Source: a bacterium (GTDB lineage: Bacteria > Bacteroidota > Bacteroidia > Bacteroidales > Muribaculaceae). Taken from it: a DNA stretch of 64,000 bases. Location of the stretch: positions 1 through 64,000 of the forward strand of contig JAAVBX010000023.1 of the NCBI GenBank assembly GCA_014802625.1, in the 5' to 3' direction. Positions 16,449 to 26,351 of this stretch are shown here, piece by piece. The translations under genes and the position numbers were made by a program. Below the pieces are notes generated by a model. That model ran no database searches. It was not told the DNA's origin and saw only the letters and a program-made list of their open reading frames with translations. Each line of letters begins with the position of its first letter. The first letter of the stretch is position 1.

Positions 16449-19361
16449 ATGAGTAACCGTGATAAAGTAAACGATCTGCATCAAGATAATGTGAAGGTCG
16501 TAGATTGCGAGTCTAATGCAAATTCTAATTCAATGTACGCAGCTGACGAAATTCAGGTATTTGGAGCACGCGTACATAACCTTAAAAATATAAGTGTAAC
16601 TTTCCCGCACAACAAGCTTTCTGTTATTACCGGATTGAGCGGATGTGGAAAATCCTCGTTGGCTTTTGATACAATTTACGCCGAAGGACAACGAAGATAT
16701 ATTGAAACATTTTCCTCCTATGCGAGAAATATGTTGGGATCGCTCGAGCGTCCCGACGTAGATTATATATCCGGCTTGAGTCCTGTTATCAGCATCGAGC
16801 AGAAAACGGTAAATAAGAATCCGAGATCTACAATCGGCACCACTACCGAGATATACGATTTCTTCCGTCTTCTTTATGCCCGGCTTGGAGAGGCCAGAAG
16901 TTATCTATCCGGCCTTCCCATGGTGAAATATACCAAGGATAAGATTGTGGATATGTTACTTGAAAAATTTTCAGGTAAAAAGGTATATATCCTCGCTCCA
17001 TTGGTTAAGAATCGTAAAGGTCATTATAAGGATTTATTTGAAAATCTCTTAAAGAAGGGCTATATAAGGGTGCGTATTGATGGAGAGCTGAGAGAACTTA
17101 GTTATGGTATGAAGCTTGATCGCTACAAGAATCATAGCGTTGAGCTCGTTGTAGATCGTCTGAAGATATCTCCTGATGATATCGAACGGCTGCGTGCGAC
17201 TGTTGACAATGCGTTGCGCCAGGGAGATAAACAGATGATGGTATATGATGTCGACACCGAGGAGATTAATCACTTCTCGCAGTCACTTATGGATCCCTCG
17301 ACCGGATTATCATATCCTGAACCTGCCCCACATAATTTTTCATTCAATTCCCCTCAAGGTGCGTGTCGTCGTTGTAAGGGTCTCGGCAGAGTTAGTCTGG
17401 TGGATGAAGATAAAGTTTTTCCTGATCGAAAGAAATCAATCTATGAGGGAGGTATCGCGCCTCTCGGCAAGTACAAGTATTCCCTTGTATTCTGGCAGAT
17501 TCAGGCCATTCTAAAATTGTATGATGCCGATATAAAAATGCCTATAGAGAAACTTCCAAAAGAAGCTATAAATGATATTCTACAGGGTGTCGATATCAAA
17601 TTGAATCTCGAAAATGAGACCATGTCGACCAGTAGAATAGATACCGGCTTCGATGGGTTAGTGAAATATATCGAGATGCAGCAAAGTGATGATGCCGGCG
17701 CCGAGGCAAACAAGTGGAGCAATCAATATTTCTCTGAAGCCGTATGCCCCGAATGCAATGGCAAGCGGCTGAATAAAATTTCCCTTCATTACTTCATTGA
17801 CGGCAAGACAATAGCTGATGTCGCTGAAATGGATATCGCTGAGTTGTATGATTGGGCGTGTACATTAGAAGATAAGATAGACCCTTCTCGCCGTGTAGTA
17901 GCATCTGAAGTATTGAAGGAGATTCGTTCACGTTTGAAGTTCCTTCTAGATGTCGGTCTCGACTATCTTTCACTAAATCGCTCAAGCAGCACTCTTAGTG
18001 GCGGCGAGAGCCAAAGAATAAGATTGGCAACTCAGATCGGTTCTCAATTGGTCAATGTGCTTTATATCCTTGATGAGCCTTCCATAGGACTTCATCAACG
18101 AGATAATGAACGCCTGATAACGAGTCTTAAAAGTCTGCGAGATGCCGGCAATAGTGTTTTAGTAGTCGAGCACGACAAAGACATAATGACGCAGGCTGAT
18201 TACATTGTTGATATTGGTCCGGGCGCGGGTGTCCATGGGGGAGAGGTGGTTTTCCAAGGCACCCCCACGGAGATGTTGATGCATCACACCTTGACCTCAG
18301 AATATCTAAACGGGACAAAATGTATAGAGGTTCCCGCGGCTCGTCGTGCGGGCAATGGAAAGTTTCTCGAGATTAAGGGCGCTACTGGACATAATTTGAA
18401 GAAGGTGGACTTGAAACTTCCTTTGGGCAAATTCATCTGTGTATCGGGTGTGAGCGGCAGCGGAAAATCCTCACTTATAAATGGCACCTTACAGCCACTT
18501 TTGAGCCAGCATCTATACAGGTCATTACAGCCTCCGCTTCCATATAAGTCGGTTAAGGGCCTTGAATTCATCAATAAAGTGGTAACTGTCGATCAATCTC
18601 CCCTTGGAAGATCTCCCAGATCTAATCCGGCTACATATACGGGTGTATTCTCGGATATAAGAAAGCTTTTTGTAGAATTACCTGAGTCAAAGATTAGAGG
18701 CTATAAACCTGGTAGGTTCTCATTCAATGTGTCAGGGGGGAGATGTGAGGTATGTAAAGGAAACGGCTATCGAACTATAGAGATGAATTTTCTTCCCGAT
18801 GTGCTTGTTCCGTGTGAGGAATGTCATGGCAAAAGATATAACCGAGAGACATTGGAGGTTAGATATAAGGGTAAATCTATTTCAGATGTGCTTGAGATGA
18901 CTGTCAATGAAGCGGTTGCATTCTTTGAAAATGTCCCGACGATCCTTAAGAAGATCAAGGTGCTTCAAGAAATCGGTTTGGGCTATATTAGACTCGGACA
19001 GCCCTCCAGTACTCTCAGTGGTGGTGAAAATCAGCGTGTTAAACTTGCTACCGAATTGGCAAAGAAAGATACGGGAAATACATTGTTTATTCTTGACGAA
19101 CCTACGACAGGACTTCATTTTGAGGATATCAGGATTTTACTCGGTGTTATCAACAAGTTGGCTGATAAAGGGAATACGGTGGTAGTAATCGAGCATAACC
19201 TTGATATCATAAAGTGTGCTGACTACGTAATAGATATGGGTCCGGATGGTGGACGTGCCGGCGGCCGGATAGTTGCTCAGGGTACTCCGGAAGAAGTAGC
19301 CGTCAGTGACGGACCGACCGCAAGGTTTCTGAAAATGGAATTATCTGCGGCCAATAATTGA
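16449..19361 (+). CDS. uvrA: excinuclease ABC subunit UvrA (paralog 1)
   Basis: 970 aa. Two ABC ATPase modules: Walker [10 protein letters not shown] near residue 62 and GVSGSGKSS near 667; signatures LSGGESQR and LSGGENQR; Walker [11 protein letters not shown] and [10 protein letters not shown]. Zinc-binding cysteine pairs are CRRCKG/CPECNG and CEVCKG/CEECHG. The UvrB-interaction region is present ([19 protein letters not shown]). UvrA recognises damaged DNA and loads UvrB. The first about 35 residues are a non-conserved polar extension. A second full-length uvrA lies at 37248-40082. Confidence 0.95.
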   Translation: MSNRDKVNDLHQDNVKVVDCESNANSNSMYAADEIQVFGARVHNLKNISVTFPHNKLSVITGLSGCGKSSLAFDTIYAEGQRRYIETFSSYARNMLGSLERPDVDYISGLSPVISIEQKTVNKNPRSTIGTTTEIYDFFRLLYARLGEARSYLSGLPMVKYTKDKIVDMLLEKFSGKKVYILAPLVKNRKGHYKDLFENLLKKGYIRVRIDGELRELSYGMKLDRYKNHSVELVVDRLKISPDDIERLRATVDNALRQGDKQMMVYDVDTEEINHFSQSLMDPSTGLSYPEPAPHNFSFNSPQGACRRCKGLGRVSLVDEDKVFPDRKKSIYEGGIAPLGKYKYSLVFWQIQAILKLYDADIKMPIEKLPKEAINDILQGVDIKLNLENETMSTSRIDTGFDGLVKYIEMQQSDDAGAEANKWSNQYFSEAVCPECNGKRLNKISLHYFIDGKTIADVAEMDIAELYDWACTLEDKIDPSRRVVASEVLKEIRSRLKFLLDVGLDYLSLNRSSSTLSGGESQRIRLATQIGSQLVNVLYILDEPSIGLHQRDNERLITSLKSLRDAGNSVLVVEHDKDIMTQADYIVDIGPGAGVHGGEVVFQGTPTEMLMHHTLTSEYLNGTKCIEVPAARRAGNGKFLEIKGATGHNLKKVDLKLPLGKFICVSGVSGSGKSSLINGTLQPLLSQHLYRSLQPPLPYKSVKGLEFINKVVTVDQSPLGRSPRSNPATYTGVFSDIRKLFVELPESKIRGYKPGRFSFNVSGGRCEVCKGNGYRTIEMNFLPDVLVPCEECHGKRYNRETLEVRYKGKSISDVLEMTVNEAVAFFENVPTILKKIKVLQEIGLGYIRLGQPSSTLSGGENQRVKLATELAKKDTGNTLFILDEPTTGLHFEDIRILLGVINKLADKGNTVVVIEHNLDIIKCADYVIDMGPDGGRAGGRIVAQGTPEEVAVSDGPTARFLKMELSAANN

Positions 19362-19389
19362 TCAAAAAAATTGAGAAAAATTTAAAAAT

Positions 19390-19424
19390 GAGCCCGTAAA
19401 ATCCTTATCGGAAATTATGGGCTC
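19390..19424 (-). terminator. terminator for the 79-aa membrane protein gene
   Basis: 10-bp stem GAGCCCGTAA / TTATGGGCTC. Read on the minus strand it is followed by a T-rich tail (ATTTTTAAATTTTTC). It lies 48 bp past the small minus-strand gene, supporting that gene as real. It may also stop uvrA transcription. Confidence 0.7.
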
Positions 19425-19471
19425 GTATAGTACATAATCACCATTATGTTAAATAGGGCTTCAAAAAATAA

Positions 19472-19711
19472 TTAAGACTTCTTTCTTACCGCTCTCTTCA
19501 TGCTCCGCGCCAAAAAATTATTGAAGACGCTTTTAGAAGATATTACACGTTTTTCCGTGGGAATATCTTGGCGGTACGATTGAGTTTCTTCATCTGTTAA
19601 GGAATCATCATTATGTGTTAAATGATTAATACCTAAGAGAATCATAATCATTCCGATGAGAATTATCCCTACGAGGGCTACTCTAAATATTGATACTAAG
19701 AAATCCGGCAT
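19472..19711 (-). CDS. small single-pass membrane protein, hypothetical
   Basis: 79 aa. One hydrophobic helix (about residues 5-28) is followed by an acidic middle (DDSLTDEE) and a strongly basic C-terminus (ARSMKRAVRKKS), which the positive-inside rule places in the cytoplasm. No family is recognised. It is accepted because it lies alone between two plus-strand genes, is not the shadow of another gene, and is followed on its own strand by a hairpin with a T-tract (19390-19424). No consensus promoter is seen upstream. Confidence 0.55.
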   Translation of the reverse strand: MPDFLVSIFRVALVGIILIGMIMILLGINHLTHNDDSLTDEETQSYRQDIPTEKRVISSKSVFNNFLARSMKRAVRKKS

Positions 19712-19938
19712 AAATAATAAATTTTGTGATGCCTTATTAACACCGCTTTTTAGACTTCGGTTGCGCTTCTAAAGATTTTTTTAGCTTTTTTCACAACCAA
19801 TTCTTTCTTTATAGTGTTAAATAATTAAAACGGATAGAAATGATATGATTACTTATCTATTCAATAAGTCCCAATCATTCTTTCTATTCATAATTGCGAA
19901 GTAAACAAACTGAAAACAATAATCTTAATTTAGTCATT

Positions 19939-21006
19939 ATGAAAAAGTTAGCTATTCTTTTGGCTTTTGCCCTCACAATGGGTGGCGCGGCACAAGCCCA
20001 GAATATTTCAAAGTCTGAGGCAAAGAGCCTCAGTACGTTCCTCTCCATGCCGGCTGCTGCCGGAGGCAACAATGCCGAGGCTCTGAAAATGGTCGGTAGC
20101 AATTTCGCTACTTGCCCCGGTGTGAAAGTCGAGAATGGACATGTGACAGAAATCGATTGGCGTGGTCACAATCTCGCCGGAGATCTGGATCTTTCCGCAT
20201 TCCCTGCTCTTACAAAGATCGATGTCAGTGGAAATCGTCTCAGCTCGCTCACGGTCTCCAATAATCCACAGTTGGTGGTGCTCAACGCCTCAAAGAATGA
20301 TCTGACTTCCGTTTCAATCAGCGGATGCCAAGCTCTTCAAGAGTTACGCCTGAACCGTAATCGTCTGAATGCCATCAATCTACAGGATACTCCCCTTCTG
20401 ACTGTCTTAAATGTGGCGTCCAACTCTATGGAACAGCTCAATGTAAGCAATGCAGTTAATCTTAAAAGCCTTAACTGCATGGATAATCGTCTAAAGGCTC
20501 TGGATGTGACAATGTGTCAGAATCTGAAGAACCTGTATGCAGGTTATAACGACATCTCGCAACTTGAGCTTGGCGGACTGGCTTCCTTGGAGAATCTGAA
20601 TCTTACGTCCAATCGTCTTCAGAAGCTGTATCTTCAGAATATGCCTGCACTGCAGACAGCATTCATCAGCGACAATCACATGTCTCAGTTCGCCGCCAAC
20701 AACTGCCCTGCCCTTCTTGATATATATGCACCCTATAATGATCTCACGGTATTCACTGTGGAAAATTGCAGCAACCTGTCGGATGTAAATGTGGCATGGA
20801 ATGATCTCACGACTCTCACGCTATCGAATCTTAGTTTCCTCCAGAGAGTCAATGTTGCCAACAACCAGCTCATTACTCTTGACGTTACATTTGATCCGAT
20901 GCTCCGTTCGCTCAATCTCGCCGGCAATAATCTCCTGACTGATCTTCGTACGGAGGGTGACAATTCACTTCGTCAGATCGTAGGTGTATGGGATAGCTGG
21001 GAGTGA
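19939..21006 (+). CDS. secreted leucine-rich-repeat protein
   Basis: 355 aa from the ATG at 19939, which gives a clean signal peptide (MKKLAILLAFALTMGGAAQA); an upstream in-frame start would bury it. After a helical cap come about twelve regular repeats of 21 residues with the pattern LxxLxVxxNxL and a second hydrophobic ladder. Several repeats share a Cys at the same position (SGCQAL, TMCQNL, NNCPAL, ENCSNL). There is no T9SS sorting domain, lipobox or membrane anchor. The solenoid probably binds protein or glycan in the periplasm or outside. It is monocistronic, with a strong terminator downstream. Confidence 0.88.
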   Translation: MKKLAILLAFALTMGGAAQAQNISKSEAKSLSTFLSMPAAAGGNNAEALKMVGSNFATCPGVKVENGHVTEIDWRGHNLAGDLDLSAFPALTKIDVSGNRLSSLTVSNNPQLVVLNASKNDLTSVSISGCQALQELRLNRNRLNAINLQDTPLLTVLNVASNSMEQLNVSNAVNLKSLNCMDNRLKALDVTMCQNLKNLYAGYNDISQLELGGLASLENLNLTSNRLQKLYLQNMPALQTAFISDNHMSQFAANNCPALLDIYAPYNDLTVFTVENCSNLSDVNVAWNDLTTLTLSNLSFLQRVNVANNQLITLDVTFDPMLRSLNLAGNNLLTDLRTEGDNSLRQIVGVWDSWE

Positions 21007-21052
21007 TATCCCGTTTCGGAAAGTAATTGATTATCTAAATAGTAATTGTGTG

Positions 21053-21085
21053 GAAGAGTCGCCTCGGAGGCGGCTCTTCTTTTTT
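21053..21085 (+). terminator. rho-independent terminator after LRR gene
   Basis: 11-bp stem GAAGAGTCGCC / GGCGGCTCTTC (one G-U pair), loop TCGGA, followed by TTTTTTA. Confidence 0.93.
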
Positions 21086-21152
21086 AGGTCTACCCTATTC
21101 TTGGGTTCCGGACACAGTGCATAAGAATCTATATGCAATTCTTGAAAGAAAT

Positions 21153-21184
21153 TTTGCATAAATCATATTTAATGAGTAAATTTG
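21153..21184 (+). promoter_or_regulatory. Bacteroidota-type promoter of the BadF-kinase operon
   Basis: TTTG at 21153-21156, a 20-nt spacer, and TAAATTTG at 21177-21184. The chosen start codon at 21278 is about 90 nt downstream. Confidence 0.75.
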
Positions 21185-21277
21185 TAAAATATAGTGTCAT
21201 TTAATGAAATGATTCATAAGCCATAGTAATACATGCGTCGGAATCATTCTTTAACAATATTGACAGTTACTTATCAG

Positions 21278-22123
21278 ATGAAGAACAAACTCATAGCCGA
21301 TGCCGGTTCGTCAAAGATTGAATGGTTGCTACTTTCCGACTCCGGAGAGATTATCAATCGTGCCAATACGATAGGCGTCAACGCATTGTTAGCAGATGTT
21401 GATGAAATAACCGGGATATTCTCCAAGATAGCCGATAAACTCGGTGTGGATGGCACTCTTAAGGAGATTATATATTACGGTGCCGGATGCGCTACACCCG
21501 AAGTCTGCGAGAAAATGCGTCAGGCTATTGCATCCGTATGGGATGCCGGATCCATACAGGTTGAATCCGATCTGCTTGGAGCTGCCCGATCCTTATTCGG
21601 GTCGTCCAAAGGAATCGCCTGCATACTTGGAACCGGGTCCAACTCATGCCTTTATGACGGTAGTTCGATACAGGAGAATATACCCTCTTTAGGTTTCATC
21701 CTCGGTGATGAAGGAAGCGGGGCCGCCTTGGGTAAACGTCTGGTTGCCGATGCGTTTAAAGGGCACCTTCCCAAACCAATCAGAGATCAGTTCATGAAGA
21801 TATTCGAGCTATCCCTTGCAGATATTCTTGAATATACATATCGTCGACCCGCTGCGAATAGATTTCTGGCATCGCTCGTGCCGTTTATGAAAGACCATAT
21901 CTGGAATCCTTACATCTATTCCCTTGTACTCGAAGAATTTTCTCTGTTTCTGAAGCGTAATGTGGCGATGTATGATGGAGCTCGCAGCCTTCCAATTGCC
22001 TTTACCGGTTCAATCGCATGGCATTTTTCCGATATTCTTCGGGAAGCTGCAGATGCTCAGGGACTAAAAGTCAATATTATCACCAAGTCTCCAATGGATG
22101 GACTGGTGGCTTATCATTCATAA
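21278..22123 (+). CDS. BadF/BadG-type ATPase, probable N-acetylglucosamine kinase
   Basis: 281 aa from the ATG at 21278 (MKNKLIADAGSSKIEWLL). The 15 residues that an upstream ATG would add do not look like the family. It is an ASKHA-fold sugar kinase: phosphate-1 motif DAGSSK, phosphate-2 region CILGTGSNSCLYDG, GDEGSGAALGKR, and adenosine motif FTGSIAWHF. This group in Bacteroidota is usually annotated as GlcNAc or glucosamine kinase; substrate is inferred. It is the first gene of a run of five plus-strand genes (SGNH hydrolase 15 bp downstream). Confidence 0.88.
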   Translation: MKNKLIADAGSSKIEWLLLSDSGEIINRANTIGVNALLADVDEITGIFSKIADKLGVDGTLKEIIYYGAGCATPEVCEKMRQAIASVWDAGSIQVESDLLGAARSLFGSSKGIACILGTGSNSCLYDGSSIQENIPSLGFILGDEGSGAALGKRLVADAFKGHLPKPIRDQFMKIFELSLADILEYTYRRPAANRFLASLVPFMKDHIWNPYIYSLVLEEFSLFLKRNVAMYDGARSLPIAFTGSIAWHFSDILREAADAQGLKVNIITKSPMDGLVAYHS

Positions 22124-22138
22124 TCAAGCCGACCCTAT

Positions 22139-22918
22139 ATGAATAAAAAAACACAAGGATACAGAATCGTTTACGTCAGCGGCTTGTTGGCACTTATTGG
22201 AATGTGTGGAACTTCTTCTACGTATGCTCAAGATGAATATTGGCATCAAAGAGTAAGTTTGTTCTCCAAGCTTCCGGTCGATACATGTGATATAGTGTTT
22301 CTTGGCAATTCGATTACCGATGGTGGTGAGTTTCAGGAATTGTTTGGGATGGAGAATGTATTGAATCGTGGAATACGTAGCGACAGGATTTCCGGTGTGC
22401 TGAAACGTCTTGACCAAGTGACCGATGGCCACCCCAAAATGATATTCCTTCTAATCGGAATAAATGATGTGGCCGACTCACGCAACACGGCCGCCTCGAT
22501 TGCCGGGAAATATGAGGAACTGGTCAAGACTATCAGAGAAAAGACTCCGGATACGCAGTTATATGTACAAAGCATAATGCCTATAAACAATGATTTCAAA
22601 CGATATAAAAGTCTGATAGGACGTGAATCCATTATTCCGGATCTTAACTCCAGACTTCAGAATATCGCCATGGAGGCAGGAGCCGTATATATAGATCTTT
22701 GGCCGGTGCTCGCTGACCCCGAAACGGGCAAGATGAAGAAAGACTTCACTTCTGACGGGCTTCATCTGACGGGAGCCGGTTATAGAGCGTGGACGGAGGC
22801 TGTGCGTCCATTTGTGGAGGGACTTCTCCCCTCTCCTGCAAATGATATCCCGGATGAGACAAAAGCTTCGGATTCGGAGGAATCTTTACCCATTTCAATA
22901 ATAAAAGTAATGAGATGA
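22139..22918 (+). CDS. SGNH/GDSL-family hydrolase, exported
   Basis: 259 aa. Signal peptide 1-30 (ending SSTYA). SGNH blocks are present: block I FLGNSITDGG with catalytic Ser58; block III LIGINDVADS; block V SDGLHLTGAGY with the Asp and His of the triad. The family includes carbohydrate acetylesterases, lysophospholipases and PAF-acetylhydrolase-like enzymes. Next to a sugar kinase, a glycan O-deacetylase role is plausible (inference). It overlaps the next gene by four bases (ATGATG), so translation is probably coupled. Confidence 0.9.
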   Translation: MNKKTQGYRIVYVSGLLALIGMCGTSSTYAQDEYWHQRVSLFSKLPVDTCDIVFLGNSITDGGEFQELFGMENVLNRGIRSDRISGVLKRLDQVTDGHPKMIFLLIGINDVADSRNTAASIAGKYEELVKTIREKTPDTQLYVQSIMPINNDFKRYKSLIGRESIIPDLNSRLQNIAMEAGAVYIDLWPVLADPETGKMKKDFTSDGLHLTGAGYRAWTEAVRPFVEGLLPSPANDIPDETKASDSEESLPISIIKVMR

Positions 22919-23841
22919 TGCGAGGAAAAAATCTTACCATATCCTTGTTGCTATCGATGGCTATATTAGGTGGTGGCAGCTCATATGCCGCTGCGCAAAT
23001 TATAATAGAGCCCCTATTCGAATATCCTGCCCCCCCCGAGGATATGGAGGGCCTGCAGGAACGTTCGGATTATCTGATGAACCATTTCTGGGACGACTTT
23101 GATTTCTCCCGGACCGGTGCGGTTGATCAGAATGCACTCAACGATGCGTTTAATGTATATACGACAGCCATGCGATATGCGGAGCGTGGTGTGGCTCTTT
23201 CTTCAGTCAATACTCTCCTTAAGCGACTGAAGGGAAATCCTGTGCTGCTTCTTCAATTCACAAAAGCGGCTGAAGAATATCTGTATGGTCCTCGCGCAAC
23301 AATTTGGAGTGACGAAGTGTATATCCCCTTTCTCAAGGCCCTGATATCCGACAAGGGAGTTTCTGAAGCTCGTAAACAGAGATATAAGATGCATCTTGAC
23401 GTGCTTCAGCGTAATGCTCCGGGGATGAAGTTCCCCGAGATTCGTCTTACTCTTAAGGATGGCAGACATACGGATTTTAAACCACAATCTCCGGTAACTA
23501 TTGTGGAATTCGGCAATCCTGATTGTGATGATTGCCGATTCTCCAAACTCAAACTGGAGATGGCCCATGATGTAGCCACGTGGATTGAGAATGGTGAGGT
23601 CGGTATGGCATTCATCGTCGCTGACGCAGTGCCGGAAGATCAGGCGGATATTCTTGCCCAACTAAAGGATTATCCTTCTCAATGGATTGCCGGAATCTGT
23701 TATGGTGGAGATGATATTTTCGATATCCGCTCCACACCAAGTTTTTACTTGATTGACAGGAATGGCAAAATCATAGCCAAAAATCTTGATGTCACACAGG
23801 CTGTCAACATGATTCGCGATATCAAGGAAAACTCAAAGTAG
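22915..23841 (+). CDS. DUF5106 protein with thioredoxin-like CXXC domain
   Basis: 308 aa. Signal peptide (about 1-27, ending AAA). An N-terminal helical DUF5106-type region (about 35-165) includes FWDDFDFSRTG. A C-terminal thioredoxin-like domain has C204-DD-C207 in FGNPDCDDCRFSK and a cis-Pro region near residue 285 (RSTPSFYLID). Probably a periplasmic thiol oxidoreductase; partner unknown. The start overlaps the end of the SGNH gene and DoxX follows after 28 bp, so it belongs to the same operon. Confidence 0.85.
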   Translation: MMRGKNLTISLLLSMAILGGGSSYAAAQIIIEPLFEYPAPPEDMEGLQERSDYLMNHFWDDFDFSRTGAVDQNALNDAFNVYTTAMRYAERGVALSSVNTLLKRLKGNPVLLLQFTKAAEEYLYGPRATIWSDEVYIPFLKALISDKGVSEARKQRYKMHLDVLQRNAPGMKFPEIRLTLKDGRHTDFKPQSPVTIVEFGNPDCDDCRFSKLKLEMAHDVATWIENGEVGMAFIVADAVPEDQADILAQLKDYPSQWIAGICYGGDDIFDIRSTPSFYLIDRNGKIIAKNLDVTQAVNMIRDIKENSK

Positions 23842-23869
23842 ATTCTCCCCTAATTTAATCTATACGCCA

Positions 23870-24373
23870 ATGACCATACGGAATTTCATAAAAACCTTCT
23901 ATATCCGCAGCACGGGATATTCCTACACAAATCTCGGGCGATTATTTCTGCGCCTATTCGTAGGAATAATGTTGATACAGTTTGCAGTAAAGCAGATTGC
24001 CACTTACTCGGATATCTGTAATGCTTTTCCTTCGGTTGCGGGTCTTGATAGTCATACCTCATTGATTGTGATGATCTGTATTGAGACTATCTGCTCAATT
24101 TTTATAATGTTCGGATTTCTAACGCGTCTGATGACCATTCCTCCTTTTGTGGCCATGTGTATTGCCGAGTATCATCTGCTCCACGACACATTAAGCAGCG
24201 CGCCCTATATGCTCACCTGGCAGTCTCAAGGATTCTTGCCGATAATGTTCCTCGGCATATACTTCTTTATTCTGCTGGTTGGTCCGGGTAAGATTTCTGT
24301 CGATTACTTTCTTTCTCTGCATCTGATACATAGTGATGACAAGAGTGAGGATGAAGAACTTGAAGAGGTTTGA
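23870..24373 (+). CDS. DoxX-family membrane protein
   Basis: 167 aa, four predicted transmembrane helices (about 30-45, 60-85, 90-105 and 120-140), with the [16 protein letters not shown] start typical of DoxX/DoxD-like proteins. The C-terminal tail is very acidic ([12 protein letters not shown]). The family is tied to redox and quinone-linked thiol or sulfur metabolism, but no specific reaction can be assigned. It sits between a thioredoxin-like protein and mnmA, a sulfur-transfer enzyme; the shared sulfur/thiol theme is only suggestive. Confidence 0.85.
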   Translation: MTIRNFIKTFYIRSTGYSYTNLGRLFLRLFVGIMLIQFAVKQIATYSDICNAFPSVAGLDSHTSLIVMICIETICSIFIMFGFLTRLMTIPPFVAMCIAEYHLLHDTLSSAPYMLTWQSQGFLPIMFLGIYFFILLVGPGKISVDYFLSLHLIHSDDKSEDEELEEV

Positions 24374-24378
24374 CAAAT

Positions 24379-25494
24379 ATGAAAATAGCAGTTCTTGTTT
24401 CAGGAGGGGTTGACTCGGCTGTAGTGGTCGATAAATTGTTTAAGGAGGGACATGAGCTTCATCTGTTCTACATACGTATCGGTATGGATAACGGTGAAGG
24501 GGATTGTTCTGCGGAGGAGGATATGGAGATGTGCCGTCTTATTGCAAGGAAATATTCACTGCCGCTTCAGGAAGTATCGCTCCACGAGGAATACTGGCAA
24601 CATGTGATGACGTACACGTTGGAGACCGTCAAGAGGGGACTCACGCCACACCCTGACATGATGTGCAACAAACTTATTAAATTTGGTTTCTTTGAGCAAC
24701 GCTGGGGCCACAGCTTCGATGCTGTGGCCACGGGACATTATGCATCAATAAAGGAGGTGGATGGAATCAAGTTTCTTGCCACTGCGGCCGATCCTGTTAA
24801 GGATCAAACGGATTTTCTCGCTCAAATTTCATATTCACAGCTCTCCCATCTAATGTTCCCGCTTGGAGATACTCCAAAGTCTGACGTAAGAAAACTGGCA
24901 TCGGAGGCAGCTCTGCCTAATGCAGGAAGGAAAGATTCACAGGGAATATGTTTTCTTGGGAAGATTGACTACTCCGATTTCATACGTCGTCATTTGGGTG
25001 AAAGGGAGGGTCCGGTAATTGAAATAGAGACCGGACGAAAAATAGGAACACACAAGGGGTATTGGTTTCATACTATCGGACAGCGCAAGGGCCTCGGATT
25101 GAGCGGTGGCCCTTGGTATGTTGTAAGAAAAAATGTCCGGGATAATGTTGTGTATGTATCCAACGGCTATACCACTCCAAAGCAGTTCGGACGTCATATC
25201 CCTGTAGAGGAGATCAACTGGATTAGTGTTGATCCGTTTTGCCCGGATGCTCCCGACTGGCTCAGGAGTACAAATGGATCTCTTGATATCAGTTTTAAAA
25301 ATCGTCATACACCTCACTTCGCCAAGGGTAAATTACACAAGTTGTCTGATGGAGGTTACAGGATTGAATCTGAAGAAGATGTGCAGGGAATTGCTCCGGG
25401 ACAATTCTGTATTATCTACACTCCCGACTCAAAATTATGTCTTGGATCGGGAATGATTACACTGCCGTCGCGCAAGCATTTTGGAACTGCCTAA
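24379..25494 (+). CDS. mnmA: tRNA-specific 2-thiouridylase MnmA
   Basis: 371 aa from the ATG at 24379, 5 bp after the DoxX stop. N-terminal PP-loop ATPase with SGGVDSAV (residues 8-15). The catalytic cysteine is in [10 protein letters not shown] and its partner in [10 protein letters not shown]. Central and C-terminal beta domains include [10 protein letters not shown]. MnmA thiolates U34 of tRNA-Lys, -Glu and -Gln using sulfur relayed from a cysteine desulfurase. Here it is the last gene of the kinase/SGNH/DUF5106/DoxX run. Confidence 0.96.
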   Translation: MKIAVLVSGGVDSAVVVDKLFKEGHELHLFYIRIGMDNGEGDCSAEEDMEMCRLIARKYSLPLQEVSLHEEYWQHVMTYTLETVKRGLTPHPDMMCNKLIKFGFFEQRWGHSFDAVATGHYASIKEVDGIKFLATAADPVKDQTDFLAQISYSQLSHLMFPLGDTPKSDVRKLASEAALPNAGRKDSQGICFLGKIDYSDFIRRHLGEREGPVIEIETGRKIGTHKGYWFHTIGQRKGLGLSGGPWYVVRKNVRDNVVYVSNGYTTPKQFGRHIPVEEINWISVDPFCPDAPDWLRSTNGSLDISFKNRHTPHFAKGKLHKLSDGGYRIESEEDVQGIAPGQFCIIYTPDSKLCLGSGMITLPSRKHFGTA

Positions 25495-25539
25495 AAATAG
25501 ATAATCCCAACTTAAATCAAACGAGTAATTAAAGATTAT

Positions 25540-26238
25540 ATGAAAAAAAGACATCAACTTCGTTTGGTAGGTATAACCTACAATCAGATAGAATCCGGAG
25601 TGTATGCGGTCATACTTGAAGAGCTTCACGGAAAGCGCAGAATCCCAATTGTCATTGGCTATCCGGAAGCGCAGGCAATAGAGTGTCACCTGCAGCAGGT
25701 CAAAACTCCTCGGCCTCTTACACATGATCTGATAAAGTCACTTTTTGAGACATTCGGGTTGAGGCTGACCTGTGTTGATATACGAAAATTACCTACGGGC
25801 GTTTTTGCTGCAGATCTTGTAATGGAAGGACCCTCCGGTGAGCTACATAAGATAGATGCGCGCTCATCCGATGCGTTGGCAATAGCTGTGCGCACAGGAT
25901 CGCCAATTTATACAACATCAGATGTGCTTGAGGAAAGCGGCTTCCTTCCGAAATCAAGTAAGGAAGCCGAAGAAACATCAAATGAGCCTCAAACTCCGGA
26001 GGAGATTCTTCAAGCTGCCATTGATCGTAATAAAAAGAAAGTTGAGACTTTTTCCGGTCTTGAGGAAATGATGGCTTCTGCCGATAACAATGAAGAGCTT
26101 GATCTCGAGATAATGGATTTCCTGACAAATTTCTCTGATAAGGAAATTGAGGAACAAATTTCCAAATTTGCATCGGAAGAAAAATATGAGGTTGCTGCCC
26201 GGCTCAAGAATCTTCTTAACCGCCGAAGAAATAAATAA
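25540..26238 (+). CDS. bifunctional nuclease (DUF151) with C-terminal UVR motif
   Basis: 232 aa. Residues about 5-135 are the bifunctional-nuclease/DUF151 domain (IVIGYPEAQAIE, LTHDLIKSL, IDARSSDALAIAVR). The C-terminus (about 197-230) contains a UvrB/UvrC-type helical motif (EEQISKFASEEKYEVAARLK). Family members have been described with combined RNase and DNase activity and a role in stress and DNA integrity. It lies alone between mnmA (45 bp) and argR (113 bp); no terminator or consensus promoter is evident. Confidence 0.9.
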   Translation: MKKRHQLRLVGITYNQIESGVYAVILEELHGKRRIPIVIGYPEAQAIECHLQQVKTPRPLTHDLIKSLFETFGLRLTCVDIRKLPTGVFAADLVMEGPSGELHKIDARSSDALAIAVRTGSPIYTTSDVLEESGFLPKSSKEAEETSNEPQTPEEILQAAIDRNKKKVETFSGLEEMMASADNNEELDLEIMDFLTNFSDKEIEEQISKFASEEKYEVAARLKNLLNRRRNK

Positions 26239-26351
26239 AACAAAGAACCTGTCTGACAAACGATTTTAACGAAAATATAAAGTGGTTTTATCATCAAATC
26301 CCGTTAGTCGTTTCTTGGAAAGGCTTCGCATTATAAAAAAAGACCTGTATT

